A stretch of DNA of 48,785 nt, taken from assembly GCA_045616685.1 (NCBI GenBank), contig JAZLHF010000007.1, forward strand, positions 1 through 48,785, in the 5' to 3' direction. The notes under the pieces are model-generated. The model saw only the letters and a list, made by a program, of their open reading frames with translations, was not told where the DNA came from and ran no database searches. This document shows, one piece after another, positions 24,957-33,575 of the stretch. A program made the translations under genes and the position numbers. The first letter of the stretch is position 1. The number at the start of each line of letters is the position of its first letter. This stretch comes from UBA1764 sp045616685 (lineage in GTDB: Bacteria; Bacillota; Clostridia; Peptostreptococcales; Anaerovoracaceae).

Positions 24957-25172
24957 ATGGACGATTATAAAAAATGCATGCTCGTTGACAAGTGCGTAAT
25001 TCTTTGTGGAATACTTGCTTTTATTGCCGATGCAGTTGCTATCATTCTTGGGATAAAAGGCAAAATTGAATTTGATATTAATTATGTAATTCTTCTTCCT
25101 GTAAGCATTTTCTTTATTATTTATGGCGCAAAGATTCTCAAGCGCGATAAAGAACGTTTTGGTGATAAATAA
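24957..25172 (+). CDS. Small two-helix membrane protein, unknown function
   Basis: About 71 residues with two membrane segments (roughly residues 10-32 and 42-62) and a charged tail (KRDKERFGDK). Two in-frame ATGs exist: 24945, with nothing upstream, and 24957, which has GGGTG about ten bases upstream; the second is preferred. The stop codon overlaps the start of the FkbM gene by one base, so the two are translationally coupled. No family is recognised. Confidence 0.6.
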   Translation: MDDYKKCMLVDKCVILCGILAFIADAVAIILGIKGKIEFDINYVILLPVSIFFIIYGAKILKRDKERFGDK

Positions 25173-26182
25173 TGTGGAATAAGCTGCAAAAAGCTACAAA
25201 ACCTATTGTGCTGTACGGCACAGGCAATGCAGCAGAAAAGGTTATTGCAGAACTTAATAAAAGAGATATAACCATCGCAGGTATTTTCGCCAGCGATGGT
25301 TTTGTTCGCTCTAGAACATTTGATGGATTTCCGGTTTTAAGTTATCAAGATGCCAAAGAAAAGTTTGGAGACATGATAGTACTACTTTGTTTTGGATCTC
25401 ATTTGCCAGAGGTAATTGATAACATTAAGCTAATTAATAGTGAACAGGAACTCTATGCCCCTGATCTTCCAATTGCTGGTGAAGGTCTATTTAAATATGA
25501 TAATCGACTAGAAGAAATTAGAGCCCTACTTGCTGATGACAAGAGTTGTGAGGTGTTAGATAAAGTTGTTCAATACAAAATTGACGGAAAGATTGATAAT
25601 TTATTTGCCGTTGAGACTTTAAATGACGAAAATTGGGGCATTTTAAAGCTAAATTCCAATGAAGTATTCCTGGACCTTGGAGCATATAATGGCGATACTG
25701 TAGCTCAATTTTTAGCCCTTACGGATAATAAATATAAAGGGATAATTGCAGTCGAGCCGGAAATTCACAATTTTAAAAAGCTTTCAGAGCAGTGCAAAGG
25801 CTTAGATTCTATTAAACTCTTTAATATTGCTATTGGCGATGAAAAAGGTGAGATTTTATTTACTAAAAATACGGGGCGAGGCGGAGCAGTTGGAAAAGGT
25901 AAAACATATCCAGTTACTATTGATACAGTTGATTCAATTTTAGAGGGAGAGGCTGTTAGTGTTATAAAAATGGATCTTGAAGGCTACGAGCAGAAAGCAA
26001 TTCTCGGAGCAAAGGAAACGATTAGACATTATAAGCCTAAGATGCTAATTTCAGCTTATCATAGAAATGATGATTTGTGGATGATACCTAAACTTGTTTT
26101 GAATTTGAATCCAGGCTACAAAATTTATTTAAGAAAATCACCATGTTTACCAGCGTGGGAAGTAAATTATTACTTTATTTAA
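25172..26182 (+). CDS. FkbM-family methyltransferase with N-terminal Rossmann-like domain
   Basis: A 336-residue two-domain protein. Residues about 10-100 (PIVLYGTGNAAEKVIAEL, then IFASDG) look like the small nucleotide/sugar-sensing Rossmann domain often fused in polysaccharide genes. Residues about 165-330 are an FkbM methyltransferase: FLDLGAYNGDTV for S-adenosylmethionine, IIAVEPEIHNF, IDTVDSIL and IKMDLEGYEQKAILGAKETI. It probably methylates a sugar or surface-glycan component. No glycan genes lie nearby, so the substrate is unknown. Confidence 0.88.
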   Translation: MWNKLQKATKPIVLYGTGNAAEKVIAELNKRDITIAGIFASDGFVRSRTFDGFPVLSYQDAKEKFGDMIVLLCFGSHLPEVIDNIKLINSEQELYAPDLPIAGEGLFKYDNRLEEIRALLADDKSCEVLDKVVQYKIDGKIDNLFAVETLNDENWGILKLNSNEVFLDLGAYNGDTVAQFLALTDNKYKGIIAVEPEIHNFKKLSEQCKGLDSIKLFNIAIGDEKGEILFTKNTGRGGAVGKGKTYPVTIDTVDSILEGEAVSVIKMDLEGYEQKAILGAKETIRHYKPKMLISAYHRNDDLWMIPKLVLNLNPGYKIYLRKSPCLPAWEVNYYFI

Positions 26183-26188
26183 GAAATA

Positions 26189-26214
26189 AAACTCGGTTCT
26201 TTCGAACCGAGTTT
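26189..26214. terminator. Bidirectional terminator between convergent genes
   Basis: An 11-base perfect stem (AAACTCGGTTC/GAACCGAGTTT) with a four-base loop lies between the stop codons of the FkbM gene and the opposing symporter gene. Both sides are A/T-rich, so it can serve both strands. Confidence 0.85.
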
Positions 26215-26224
26215 AAATATTGTC

Positions 26225-27646
26225 TTATTTTGCTTTTTCTGCGGCTTTCTTTGCTTCCCATCTGTCAAAGTGCTCTTTAGTTTCTTTTGCAACTATACCG
26301 GATAAAGCAAAGAGGGCAATGAAGTTTGGAATTGCCATCAGTCCGTTGAGTGTATCTGCAATATCCCATACAACTGAAAGTTCTGAGATAGAACCAATGA
26401 TTACAACAACTACGAAAAATGCTCTGTAAATACGACCTGCTTTGTGTCCTAATAAGTATTCTGCGCAACGTGCACCATAAAGAGCCCATCCAAGAATTGT
26501 TGAGAATGCAAAGAGGATAAGTGCGAAAGCAACGAATGCGCTAGCAAACTTCTGTCCGAATACTGTACCCATAGCAGCAGAAATAAGTTCTGAACCTGGT
26601 TTTGTACCAAAGTTAATATCAATGCCAGAAGTAATGATTGTCATTGCTGTGATTGTGCAAATAACGATTGTGTCAACAAATACTTCGAAAATACCATAAA
26701 TGCCCTGATATACTGGTCCTTTTGTTTCAGCTGCTGCATGAGCAATAGCTGCAGAACCTAAACCAGCTTCATTAGAGAATGCTGATCTTCTAAGGCCCCA
26801 AACAACGCATTCTTTTAAGAGAATACCGCTTGCTGCACCACCAAGAGCACCTGGTGTGAAGCATGTCTGGAATACTTTTGCGAATCCTGGAATAATCTGA
26901 TTAGCATTTACTCCAATAACAATTAAAGCAAATAGAATATAGAAAATTGCCATGAATGGAACAAGTTTTTCAGAAACTTGTCCAATCCTTTTTACTCCGC
27001 CAAATAGGATTAAAGAAAGGGCAAATGCCATTGCAATACCGACAAATAATTTGATGTTATAAAGATTATCAGCAGCAGCTGGTTTAAATGAAACTACTGC
27101 ATCACCTACAGCACCAACAATTGAGTTTGCCTGTGAAAGGTTACCAATACCAAAAGCAGCTAGTCCGGCAAGCGCAGCATATAAGCCTGCAAGCCAAGCC
27201 CATGATTTACCCATACCTTTTCTGATATAGTACATAGGGCCTCCGACCCATTCGCCTTTTTCATTCCTCTCACGATATTTTATAGAAAGAACTACTTCGC
27301 AGTACTTTGTGCACATACCAACGAGAGCTGCGATCCAAAGCCAAAAAAGGGCCCCATAACCGCCAAGTGCGATTGCCTGTGAAGTTCCTACAATGTTACC
27401 TGTTCCTATAGTAGCTGATAACGCTGTTGTAACAGCTTGGAATGGCGTTACCGCTCCCACGCCGGCTTCTTGTTTTTGAAACATTCTGCCAGCGGTATTT
27501 CTCATTGCGTAGCCAAAATGTTTAAACTGTACAGCACCGCTTCTAATGGTTAGGTATAAGCCACCTAAAACTGCGCAAGGGAGGAAAATATACAGCCAAG
27601 CTACAGTATTAAGAGTTCCTGTAAAAAAGTTGAGGAATCCGTTCAT
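26225..27646 (-). CDS. Sodium:alanine/glycine symporter, AGCS family
   Basis: A 473-residue membrane carrier with about eleven hydrophobic segments that takes up small neutral amino acids with sodium. Family motifs: GAVTPFQAVTTALSATIGTG, NIVGTSQAIALGGYGALFW and RSAFSNEAGLGSAAIAHAAA. A longer frame from 27730 exists, but the ATG at 27646 has an ideal GGAAGGAG ribosome binding site on the minus strand and gives the usual N-terminus. The C-terminus is lysine-rich. It stands alone and is transcribed divergently from ppdK. Confidence 0.95.
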   Translation of the reverse strand: MNGFLNFFTGTLNTVAWLYIFLPCAVLGGLYLTIRSGAVQFKHFGYAMRNTAGRMFQKQEAGVGAVTPFQAVTTALSATIGTGNIVGTSQAIALGGYGALFWLWIAALVGMCTKYCEVVLSIKYRERNEKGEWVGGPMYYIRKGMGKSWAWLAGLYAALAGLAAFGIGNLSQANSIVGAVGDAVVSFKPAAADNLYNIKLFVGIAMAFALSLILFGGVKRIGQVSEKLVPFMAIFYILFALIVIGVNANQIIPGFAKVFQTCFTPGALGGAASGILLKECVVWGLRRSAFSNEAGLGSAAIAHAAAETKGPVYQGIYGIFEVFVDTIVICTITAMTIITSGIDINFGTKPGSELISAAMGTVFGQKFASAFVAFALILFAFSTILGWALYGARCAEYLLGHKAGRIYRAFFVVVVIIGSISELSVVWDIADTLNGLMAIPNFIALFALSGIVAKETKEHFDRWEAKKAAEKAK

Positions 27647-27678
27647 TTTTTTCTCCTTCCAAAAAATAATAATAATAT

Positions 27679-27707
27679 ATTTTACCACTTTCGGGAGTTG
27701 AAGTAAA
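27679..27707 (-). promoter_or_regulatory. Promoter of the AGCS symporter gene
   Basis: On the minus strand TTTACT, 17 bases, then TAAAAT with an extended TGG. The leader is about 25 bases and carries the strong ribosome binding site. Confidence 0.65.
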
Positions 27708-27820
27708 ATGTTTTTCCATTGTATGCACAATAAAAAGTGACATGTATATTAGTTCTATTAATTATTGAGTTTAAGTATGCTAATAAAAGTGTGATTTTTT
27801 TAACAGTATTCAAAAAAAGC

Positions 27821-27849
27821 TTTAATAATAGGATAAATGCTGATATAAT
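27821..27849 (+). promoter_or_regulatory. Promoter of ppdK
   Basis: TTTAAT and TATAAT 17 bases apart with an extended TGA before the -10 box. The leader would be about 50 A/T-rich bases ending in AAGGAG. The rest of the 260-base divergent region shows no riboswitch-like structure. Confidence 0.65.
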
Positions 27850-27906
27850 TTTTTAGTTAATTGGTTAACAAATATATATTTTTATATTTACATAAGGAGA
27901 AAAAAT

Positions 27907-30588
27907 ATGGCAAAGAAGTACGTATACCTGTTTTCAGAAGGTAACGCAAAAATGAGAGAGCTTCTTGGCGGTAAGGGTGCTAACCTTGCTGAAATGACCA
28001 ACATTGGTCTTCCAGTACCACAGGGTTTCACAATTACAACTGAAGCTTGCACAAAGTACTACGATGATGGAAAGAAGATTTCAAAAGATATTCAGACTGA
28101 AATCTTAAAGTACATCGAAAAGATGGAAAAGATTAATGGTAAGAAGTTTGGCGATAAGGAAAATCCATTACTCGTTTCTGTACGTTCTGGTGCTAGAGCA
28201 TCTATGCCTGGTATGATGGATACTATTCTTAACCTTGGACTTAATGAAACTGTAGTTAAGACAATTGCTAAGAAATCTGGTAATCCACGTTGGGCTTGGG
28301 ACTCCTATAGAAGATTCATTCAGATGTACTCTGATGTAGTTATGGAAGTTGGAAAGAAACACTTCGAAGAACTCATTGACGAAATGAAAGCTAAGAAGGG
28401 CGTTAAGAATGATATTGATCTCGACGCAGCAGACCTTGAAAAACTTGCTAACCAGTTCAAAGCAGAATACAAGAAAGCTATTAAGAAACCATTCCCAGAT
28501 GATCCTAAAGAACAACTCTTTGGAGCTATTGAAGCGGTATTTAGATCATGGGATAATCCAAGAGCTAATGTTTATAGAAGAGACAATGATATCCCTTATT
28601 CATGGGGTACAGCTGTTAACGTAATGCCTATGGTATTCGGTAACATGGGTGAAACTTCTGGAACAGGCGTTGCATTTACACGTGATCCTGCAACAGGAAA
28701 GAAACAACTTATGGGCGAATTCTTATTTAACGCTCAGGGCGAAGACGTAGTAGCAGGTGTTCGTACACCGATGCCTATTGCTGAATTAAAGAAGTACATG
28801 CCAGAAGTATTTAATCAGTTTACAAAGGTATGCAAAACTCTCGAAAATCACTATAGAGATATGCAGGATATGGAATTTACTATCGAAGATAGAAAACTCT
28901 ATATGCTTCAGACAAGAAACGGAAAGAGAACAGCTCAGGCTGCACTTCAGATTGCTTGCGATCTCGTAGATGAAAAGATGATTACAGAAAAAGAAGCAGT
29001 TGCTATGATCGAACCAAGAAACCTTGATACACTGCTTCACCCAACATTCGATGTTGCAGCTCTTAAGAAAGCTACACCAATTGGAAAAGGGCTTGGCGCA
29101 TCTCCGGGTGCTGCATCTGGTAAAATTGTATTCTCTGCAGAAGATGCTAAGGCTGCAGTAGCAAAAGATAAGAAGGCTAAAGTTATTCTTGTTAGACTCG
29201 AAACATCCCCAGAAGATATTGAAGGTATGAAGGCTGCTCAGGGTATCCTTACAGTTCGTGGTGGTATGACATCTCACGCTGCTGTAGTTGCTCGTGGTAT
29301 GGGTGAATGCTGCGTATCAGGTTGTGGTGACATCAAGATGAACGAAGCTAAGAAGCAATTCGAACTTGGTGGCAAGATGTACAAAGAAGGAGATGTTATC
29401 TCAATTGATGGTACAACTGGTAACATTTATGCCGGAGAAATAAAGACTCAGGATGCTAAGATTTCTGGTAACTTTAAGCGCATTATGACATGGGCTGACA
29501 AGTACAGAAGGCTTAAAGTAAGAACAAATGCAGATACACCACATGATGCAGCTAAGGCTGTTGAACTTGGTGCACAAGGTATTGGTCTTACAAGAACAGA
29601 GCACATGTTCTTTGATCCAGATAGAATCGGACCATTTAGAGAAATGATTTGTTCTGATACTGTTGAAGAACGTAAAGCTGCTCTTAAGAAGATTGAAAAG
29701 TATCAGCAGAAAGACTTTGAAGGAATTTACGAAGCAATGAAGGGATTCCCAGTTACAATTAGATTCCTGGATCCACCACTTCATGAATTTGTTCCTACAG
29801 AAGCTGAAGATATTAAGGCTCTTGCTAAAGCTCAGGGTAAGTCAGTTGCACAGATTAAGAATATCATTGATAGTCTTCACGAATTTAATCCAATGATGGG
29901 TCACCGTGGATGCAGACTTTCTGTAACATATCCTGAAATTGCTGAAATGCAGACATCAGCAGTTATTAAGGCTGCTCTTGCTGTAAACAAGAAACACCCA
30001 AGTTGGAAGATCGTTCCTGAAATCATGATCCCACTTGTTGGTGAAGTAAAAGAACTTAAGTATGTTAAGGACGTTGTTTGCAAGACTGCAGATGAAATTC
30101 TTGCTAAGAAAAAGTCAAAGATGAAGTACCTTGTTGGTACAATGATTGAAATTCCAAGAGCTGCTCTTACAGCTGGCGAAATTGCTAAGGAAGCAGAATT
30201 CTTCTCATTCGGTACAAACGACCTTACACAGATGACATTTGGTTTCAGCCGTGATGATGCTGGTAAGTTCCTCAGCGCATACTACGATAAGAAGATTTAT
30301 GAAAATGATCCATTTGCTAAACTCGATCAGACTGGTGTTGGTCAGTTAGTAGATCTTGCATGCAAGAACGGTAGAGCTACACGCCCATCACTTCACTTAG
30401 GGGTTTGCGGTGAAACAGGCGGAGATCCAAGTTCAGTTGAATTCTTCAATAAGGTTGGTCTTGACTATGTATCATGCAGCCCATTCAGAGTTCCTATTGC
30501 TAGACTTGCTGCTGCTCAGGCACAGATTAAGCTCGAAGCTGAAGCAAAGGAAGCTAAGAAGGCATGCTCTAAAAAGGGTAAGAAATAA
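27907..30588 (+). CDS. ppdK: Pyruvate, phosphate dikinase
   Basis: An 893-residue enzyme interconverting pyruvate + ATP + Pi and PEP + AMP + PPi, used in clostridial PPi-linked glycolysis or gluconeogenesis. The N-terminal ATP-grasp part opens YLFSEGNAKMRELLGGKGAN. The swivelling phosphohistidine domain has GGMTSHAAVVARGMG with the catalytic histidine, and the C-terminal TIM barrel has TRTEHMFFDPDRI, GTNDLTQMTFGFSRDD and CGETGGDPSSV. Length agrees with bacterial PPDK. Codon use (many GCT, AAG and CTT) suggests high expression. It is monocistronic, and no PPDK regulatory protein gene is adjacent. Confidence 0.98.
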   Translation: MAKKYVYLFSEGNAKMRELLGGKGANLAEMTNIGLPVPQGFTITTEACTKYYDDGKKISKDIQTEILKYIEKMEKINGKKFGDKENPLLVSVRSGARASMPGMMDTILNLGLNETVVKTIAKKSGNPRWAWDSYRRFIQMYSDVVMEVGKKHFEELIDEMKAKKGVKNDIDLDAADLEKLANQFKAEYKKAIKKPFPDDPKEQLFGAIEAVFRSWDNPRANVYRRDNDIPYSWGTAVNVMPMVFGNMGETSGTGVAFTRDPATGKKQLMGEFLFNAQGEDVVAGVRTPMPIAELKKYMPEVFNQFTKVCKTLENHYRDMQDMEFTIEDRKLYMLQTRNGKRTAQAALQIACDLVDEKMITEKEAVAMIEPRNLDTLLHPTFDVAALKKATPIGKGLGASPGAASGKIVFSAEDAKAAVAKDKKAKVILVRLETSPEDIEGMKAAQGILTVRGGMTSHAAVVARGMGECCVSGCGDIKMNEAKKQFELGGKMYKEGDVISIDGTTGNIYAGEIKTQDAKISGNFKRIMTWADKYRRLKVRTNADTPHDAAKAVELGAQGIGLTRTEHMFFDPDRIGPFREMICSDTVEERKAALKKIEKYQQKDFEGIYEAMKGFPVTIRFLDPPLHEFVPTEAEDIKALAKAQGKSVAQIKNIIDSLHEFNPMMGHRGCRLSVTYPEIAEMQTSAVIKAALAVNKKHPSWKIVPEIMIPLVGEVKELKYVKDVVCKTADEILAKKKSKMKYLVGTMIEIPRAALTAGEIAKEAEFFSFGTNDLTQMTFGFSRDDAGKFLSAYYDKKIYENDPFAKLDQTGVGQLVDLACKNGRATRPSLHLGVCGETGGDPSSVEFFNKVGLDYVSCSPFRVPIARLAAAQAQIKLEAEAKEAKKACSKKGKK

Positions 30589-30646
30589 TTAAAACTTCGT
30601 TGTTAATCTTAAAGATGACAAATAAGTCTTATAATGTTAATTTATG

Positions 30647-30686
30647 AAAAATAACTGAAAGGGAGAAATCTCTTTCAGTTATTTTT
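30647..30686 (+). terminator. Strong intrinsic terminator of ppdK
   Basis: A 14-base perfect stem (AAAATAACTGAAAG with CTTTCAGTTATTTT) extended inward by further pairs, followed by a T run. Confidence 0.9.
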
Positions 30687-30692
30687 AAGTTT

Positions 30693-30723
30693 TTGATAAT
30701 AATATTAAATTGTAGCTTATAAT
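30693..30723 (+). promoter_or_regulatory. Promoter of the two-component system
   Basis: TTGATA and TATAAT separated by 19 bases, just behind the ppdK terminator. The spacer is slightly long. AGGGAG lies seven bases before the ATG. Confidence 0.5.
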
Positions 30724-30742
30724 TAAAGATAGGGAGAAAGTC

Positions 30743-31417
30743 ATGAAAATACTTATAATTGAAGACGACAAACTATTAGCTGATTCCTTAAAAGATATGT
30801 TAACAATGAAAGGCTTTGATGTTGAAGCTGTTTATGATGGCGAAGATGGTGCTGATTATGCAGAATTAGGGGTATATGATCTCTTAATTCTTGACGTCAT
30901 GATGCCAAAGATGAATGGTTATGAAGTTGCTAGACATGTTAGAGCAAAGAGATGCTCAACGCCAATCTTAATGCTTACGGCCAGATCAAGTCTTGAAGAT
31001 CGAATTGAAGGACTTAACGCCGGAGCAGACTACTATCTTACAAAACCATTTGACAGCAGAGAACTTCTTGCATGCATTAACGCTCTTTTGAGGCGTCAAG
31101 GGACTGAGGTTGACGAATTAGTATTTGGGAATACGCAACTTGATTTGTCTACTAGCATGTTGATTTGTGGAGATAAAACTGTAAGGCTTTCTGCAAAAGA
31201 ATTTGATGTTATGAGATATTTGATGCAGAGTAAGGAAAAGAATTTATCAAAGGAAGTTATTCTTTCTAGGGTTTGGGGATATGATTCAGATGCAGTAGAA
31301 AATCACGTTGAAGTTTATGTTGGCTTCTTGAGAAAGAAACTTGCAAGCATAGGTTCAAATGTGAAAATTGAAGCTTTACGTAAAATGGGTTATCACTTAG
31401 AAGCTGCTGAACAATGA
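30743..31417 (+). CDS. OmpR-family response regulator
   Basis: A 224-residue regulator with a receiver domain (about 1-115; EDD near residue 8, phospho-acceptor Asp51 in LLILDVMMPKMNGY, TAR in LMLTARS, Lys in YYLTKPFD) and a C-terminal winged-helix DNA-binding domain ending RKMGYHLE. It overlaps the sensor kinase by four bases. The target genes are unknown. Confidence 0.95.
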   Translation: MKILIIEDDKLLADSLKDMLTMKGFDVEAVYDGEDGADYAELGVYDLLILDVMMPKMNGYEVARHVRAKRCSTPILMLTARSSLEDRIEGLNAGADYYLTKPFDSRELLACINALLRRQGTEVDELVFGNTQLDLSTSMLICGDKTVRLSAKEFDVMRYLMQSKEKNLSKEVILSRVWGYDSDAVENHVEVYVGFLRKKLASIGSNVKIEALRKMGYHLEAAEQ

Positions 31418-32346
31418 AAAAAGATATTAGACAATTAAGAATTAGATTTGTTGTATTGGTAATGATAATAGTAACCATAATTATGGGTTGCGCTTTTGGC
31501 GTTATCTATAATCTATTGTCTAATACAATTGAACGTGCATTTATAGATCCGCTCTTAAAATATAACCTGCTTAAGATATTAAGGTTGAACACAATACTTA
31601 TTTGTGTTGTTGGAATAGCAGTATTTACAATTATTGCAGCGTTTGCATCCAAATGGATTGTTAAACCTGTAGAAGAAACTTGGAAAGAACAAAAGCAATT
31701 TATTAACGATGCTTCTCATGAACTTAAGACTCCATTAACAGTAATTACAACAAACGCTGAATTACTTGCTCAGCCTGATTTGGGTACAAATGATAGATTA
31801 AAATATTCTAATAATATCGTTACCGTGTCTCATCAAATGAAAAATTTGGTTGAGGATATGCTGAATCTTGCACGAATAGAAAAGGGTGAAGAAGCTGGAT
31901 TTGAAAGATTAAATTTAAGCGAACAATATTATCAATCTATCTTGCAGTTTGAGCCTGTTTTATATGAATTAGGGCTTGGCTTAAAAGAGAATATCGCAAA
32001 AGATGTTTATGTTAAGGGTAGTGTGCAACGCCTAAATCAGCTTCTTGTTATTTTACTTGATAATGCAGGAAAATATTCCAGGCAGGGCGATGTTACTGTC
32101 GATTTAAGTATCCAGTCTAAGACAGCTGTTCTTAGGGTATCAAATCCAAGTGATCCTATTTCGCAAGATGATTTAAAGAATATTTTTAAGCGATTTTATA
32201 GACAAGATGAATCTCATAATGAAAAAGAGAGTTTCGGTTTAGGGCTTTCTATTGCTAAGAATATTTGTGAGGCTCATGGCGGTAAAATAAAAGCAGAATA
32301 TTTTAATAATAAAATTTCCTTTATAGTAAATTTACCGCTTGCTTAA
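31414..32346 (+). CDS. Sensor histidine kinase
   Basis: A 310-residue membrane kinase partner of the preceding regulator. Two membrane helices (about 11-33 and 59-79) enclose a very short outside loop, so a large extracellular ligand domain is absent. His102 in NDASHELKTPLT is the phosphorylation site. The ATPase domain has the N box (ILLDNAGKY) and GLGLSIAKNICEAHGGKI. The short loop suggests that it senses a membrane-embedded signal or a partner protein. Confidence 0.94.
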   Translation: MKKDIRQLRIRFVVLVMIIVTIIMGCAFGVIYNLLSNTIERAFIDPLLKYNLLKILRLNTILICVVGIAVFTIIAAFASKWIVKPVEETWKEQKQFINDASHELKTPLTVITTNAELLAQPDLGTNDRLKYSNNIVTVSHQMKNLVEDMLNLARIEKGEEAGFERLNLSEQYYQSILQFEPVLYELGLGLKENIAKDVYVKGSVQRLNQLLVILLDNAGKYSRQGDVTVDLSIQSKTAVLRVSNPSDPISQDDLKNIFKRFYRQDESHNEKESFGLGLSIAKNICEAHGGKIKAEYFNNKISFIVNLPLA

Positions 32347-32352
32347 AATTTG

Positions 32353-32361
32353 TGCTATAAT
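32353..32361 (+). promoter_or_regulatory. Extended -10 promoter of the second lipid kinase gene
   Basis: TGCTATAAT lies in the 37 bases between the sensor kinase stop and the next gene. It allows separate transcription of the lipid kinase, which has GAGG before its ATG. Confidence 0.6.
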
Positions 32362-32383
32362 ACGGCGGTAAAGAGGAAATAAA

Positions 32384-33274
32384 ATGAAAAAGGTATTACT
32401 AATAATTAATCCAGTTGCAGGGCGTTTAAAGGCCAAAGGGGCTTTATTTGATATTGTAAATGCATTCTGCGAAGCTGGATATATAGTTACAACTCAGACA
32501 ACTCAATATCAAGGACACGGAATTGAACTTGCAGCATCCGCTAAAAAAGATGAATACGATTTAGTATGTTGCAGTGGAGGCGATGGTACACTTCATGAAA
32601 TAATTACTGGAATTATAAAGAGTGGTTCAACGATTCCTGTTGGATATATTCCTGCAGGATCTACAAATGACTTTGCTGAAGCTATGGGCCTTTCAAAAGT
32701 GCCTGCAGAAGCTGCAAAGAATATTGTTAACGGAAAGCCTGTAAAGCTTGATATTGGAACTTTTGGAGATGACAACTACTTTAGCTACATTGCAAGCTTT
32801 GGCGCATTTACAAATGTTGCATATGCAGCACCTCAAGATCTTAAAAACCGCCTTGGATATTTGGCTTATATGCTTGAAGGCGCAAAAGATCTTAAGGATA
32901 TCAAATCTCGTAAAGTTACGTATACGGCTAATGGTCAAGAATATTCAGGTAAATATATTTTTGGCGGAGTTTCAAATTCAACCGCAGTTGCTGGTGGAAT
33001 CATAAAGATGAAGAAAAGCTTGGTAAATTTCCAGGATGGTATATTTGAACTTATTATGATCCATATGCCGAAAGATATTATTGAACTTGGCGAAATTATT
33101 AACGGAATTACTTTCCAAGATTATTCAGGTAAGATGTTTGAATTCATGCAAATTGAAGAAGTAAACTTTCAAATGTCTAAAGGCGTTGACTGGACATTAG
33201 ATGGGGAGAAAGCCTCTGGTCAATCGGAAATAAGAATTAAGAATTTAAAACAGGCAATTACCTTAATAAAATAG
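32384..33274 (+). CDS. Diacylglycerol kinase-family lipid kinase (second copy)
   Basis: A 296-residue enzyme of the same family as the one at 23.9 kb, but clearly diverged. Motifs: KVLLIINPVAGRLKAKGALF, CCSGGDGTLHEIITG and YIPAGSTNDFAEAMGL, and a C-terminal domain with VDWTLDGEKASG. The IPAGSTNDFA form, rather than CGTGNDY, suggests a different subgroup and possibly a different lipid. It follows a two-component system, with its own promoter and terminator. Confidence 0.88.
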   Translation: MKKVLLIINPVAGRLKAKGALFDIVNAFCEAGYIVTTQTTQYQGHGIELAASAKKDEYDLVCCSGGDGTLHEIITGIIKSGSTIPVGYIPAGSTNDFAEAMGLSKVPAEAAKNIVNGKPVKLDIGTFGDDNYFSYIASFGAFTNVAYAAPQDLKNRLGYLAYMLEGAKDLKDIKSRKVTYTANGQEYSGKYIFGGVSNSTAVAGGIIKMKKSLVNFQDGIFELIMIHMPKDIIELGEIINGITFQDYSGKMFEFMQIEEVNFQMSKGVDWTLDGEKASGQSEIRIKNLKQAITLIK

Positions 33275-33279
33275 CTAAC

Positions 33280-33306
33280 AAAACCTTGGTTTTAACCAAG
33301 GTTTTT
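33280..33306 (+). terminator. Intrinsic terminator after the second lipid kinase
   Basis: AAAACCTTGGTT pairs with AACCAAGGTTTT with a minimal loop, and the T run continues. It starts six bases past the stop. Confidence 0.88.
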
Positions 33307-33439
33307 AATTTCAGAAACTCGGTTTTTATTGATTTTTCATAGGCTTACAGTTGTTGTTACTTTTTTTTTAGCATTTTACAGAAAAAGGATGCAGGCTTTT
33401 GATTAAACGCAGAAATAATTAAGGCAAATATCATAAATT

Positions 33440-33527
33440 CCGGATTATATCCGGATTGTATACGATATGAGCGCTTGAATACAAAAACTATTACACTTTT
33501 TCGTTGAAAAAAGTGAACTGATATACT
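33440..33527 (+). promoter_or_regulatory. Control region of the TAXI-TRAP operon: palindrome and extended -10 promoter
   Basis: The 300 bases between 33275 and 33575 contain no gene. CCGGAT-TAT-ATCCGG (33440-33454) is a perfect palindrome, and CCGGATT also occurs as a direct repeat. A second inverted repeat, CACTTTTTC/GAAAAAAGTG with one extra A (33494-33515), sits just before the extended -10 box TGATATACT (33519-33527). These are good candidates for a regulator site upstream of and at the promoter. The ribosome binding site of the next gene is AAGGAG. Confidence 0.55.
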
Positions 33528-33575
33528 AAAATACATATATCAAATCTCGACAGAGAAATATTAAGGAGAAAAATT

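Noticed and set aside
26220..26429. Plus-strand frame opposite the symporter C-terminus
   Set aside because: No start signals, and the composition is explained by the reverse of the membrane-protein coding strand.
27647..27730. Longer N-terminus for the AGCS symporter
   Set aside because: The extra residues cover the promoter and ribosome binding site; the ATG at 27646 has an ideal GGAAGGAG.
28168..30083. Several minus-strand open frames within ppdK
   Set aside because: Shadows of a strongly biased coding gene; none has a ribosome binding site or a recognisable product.
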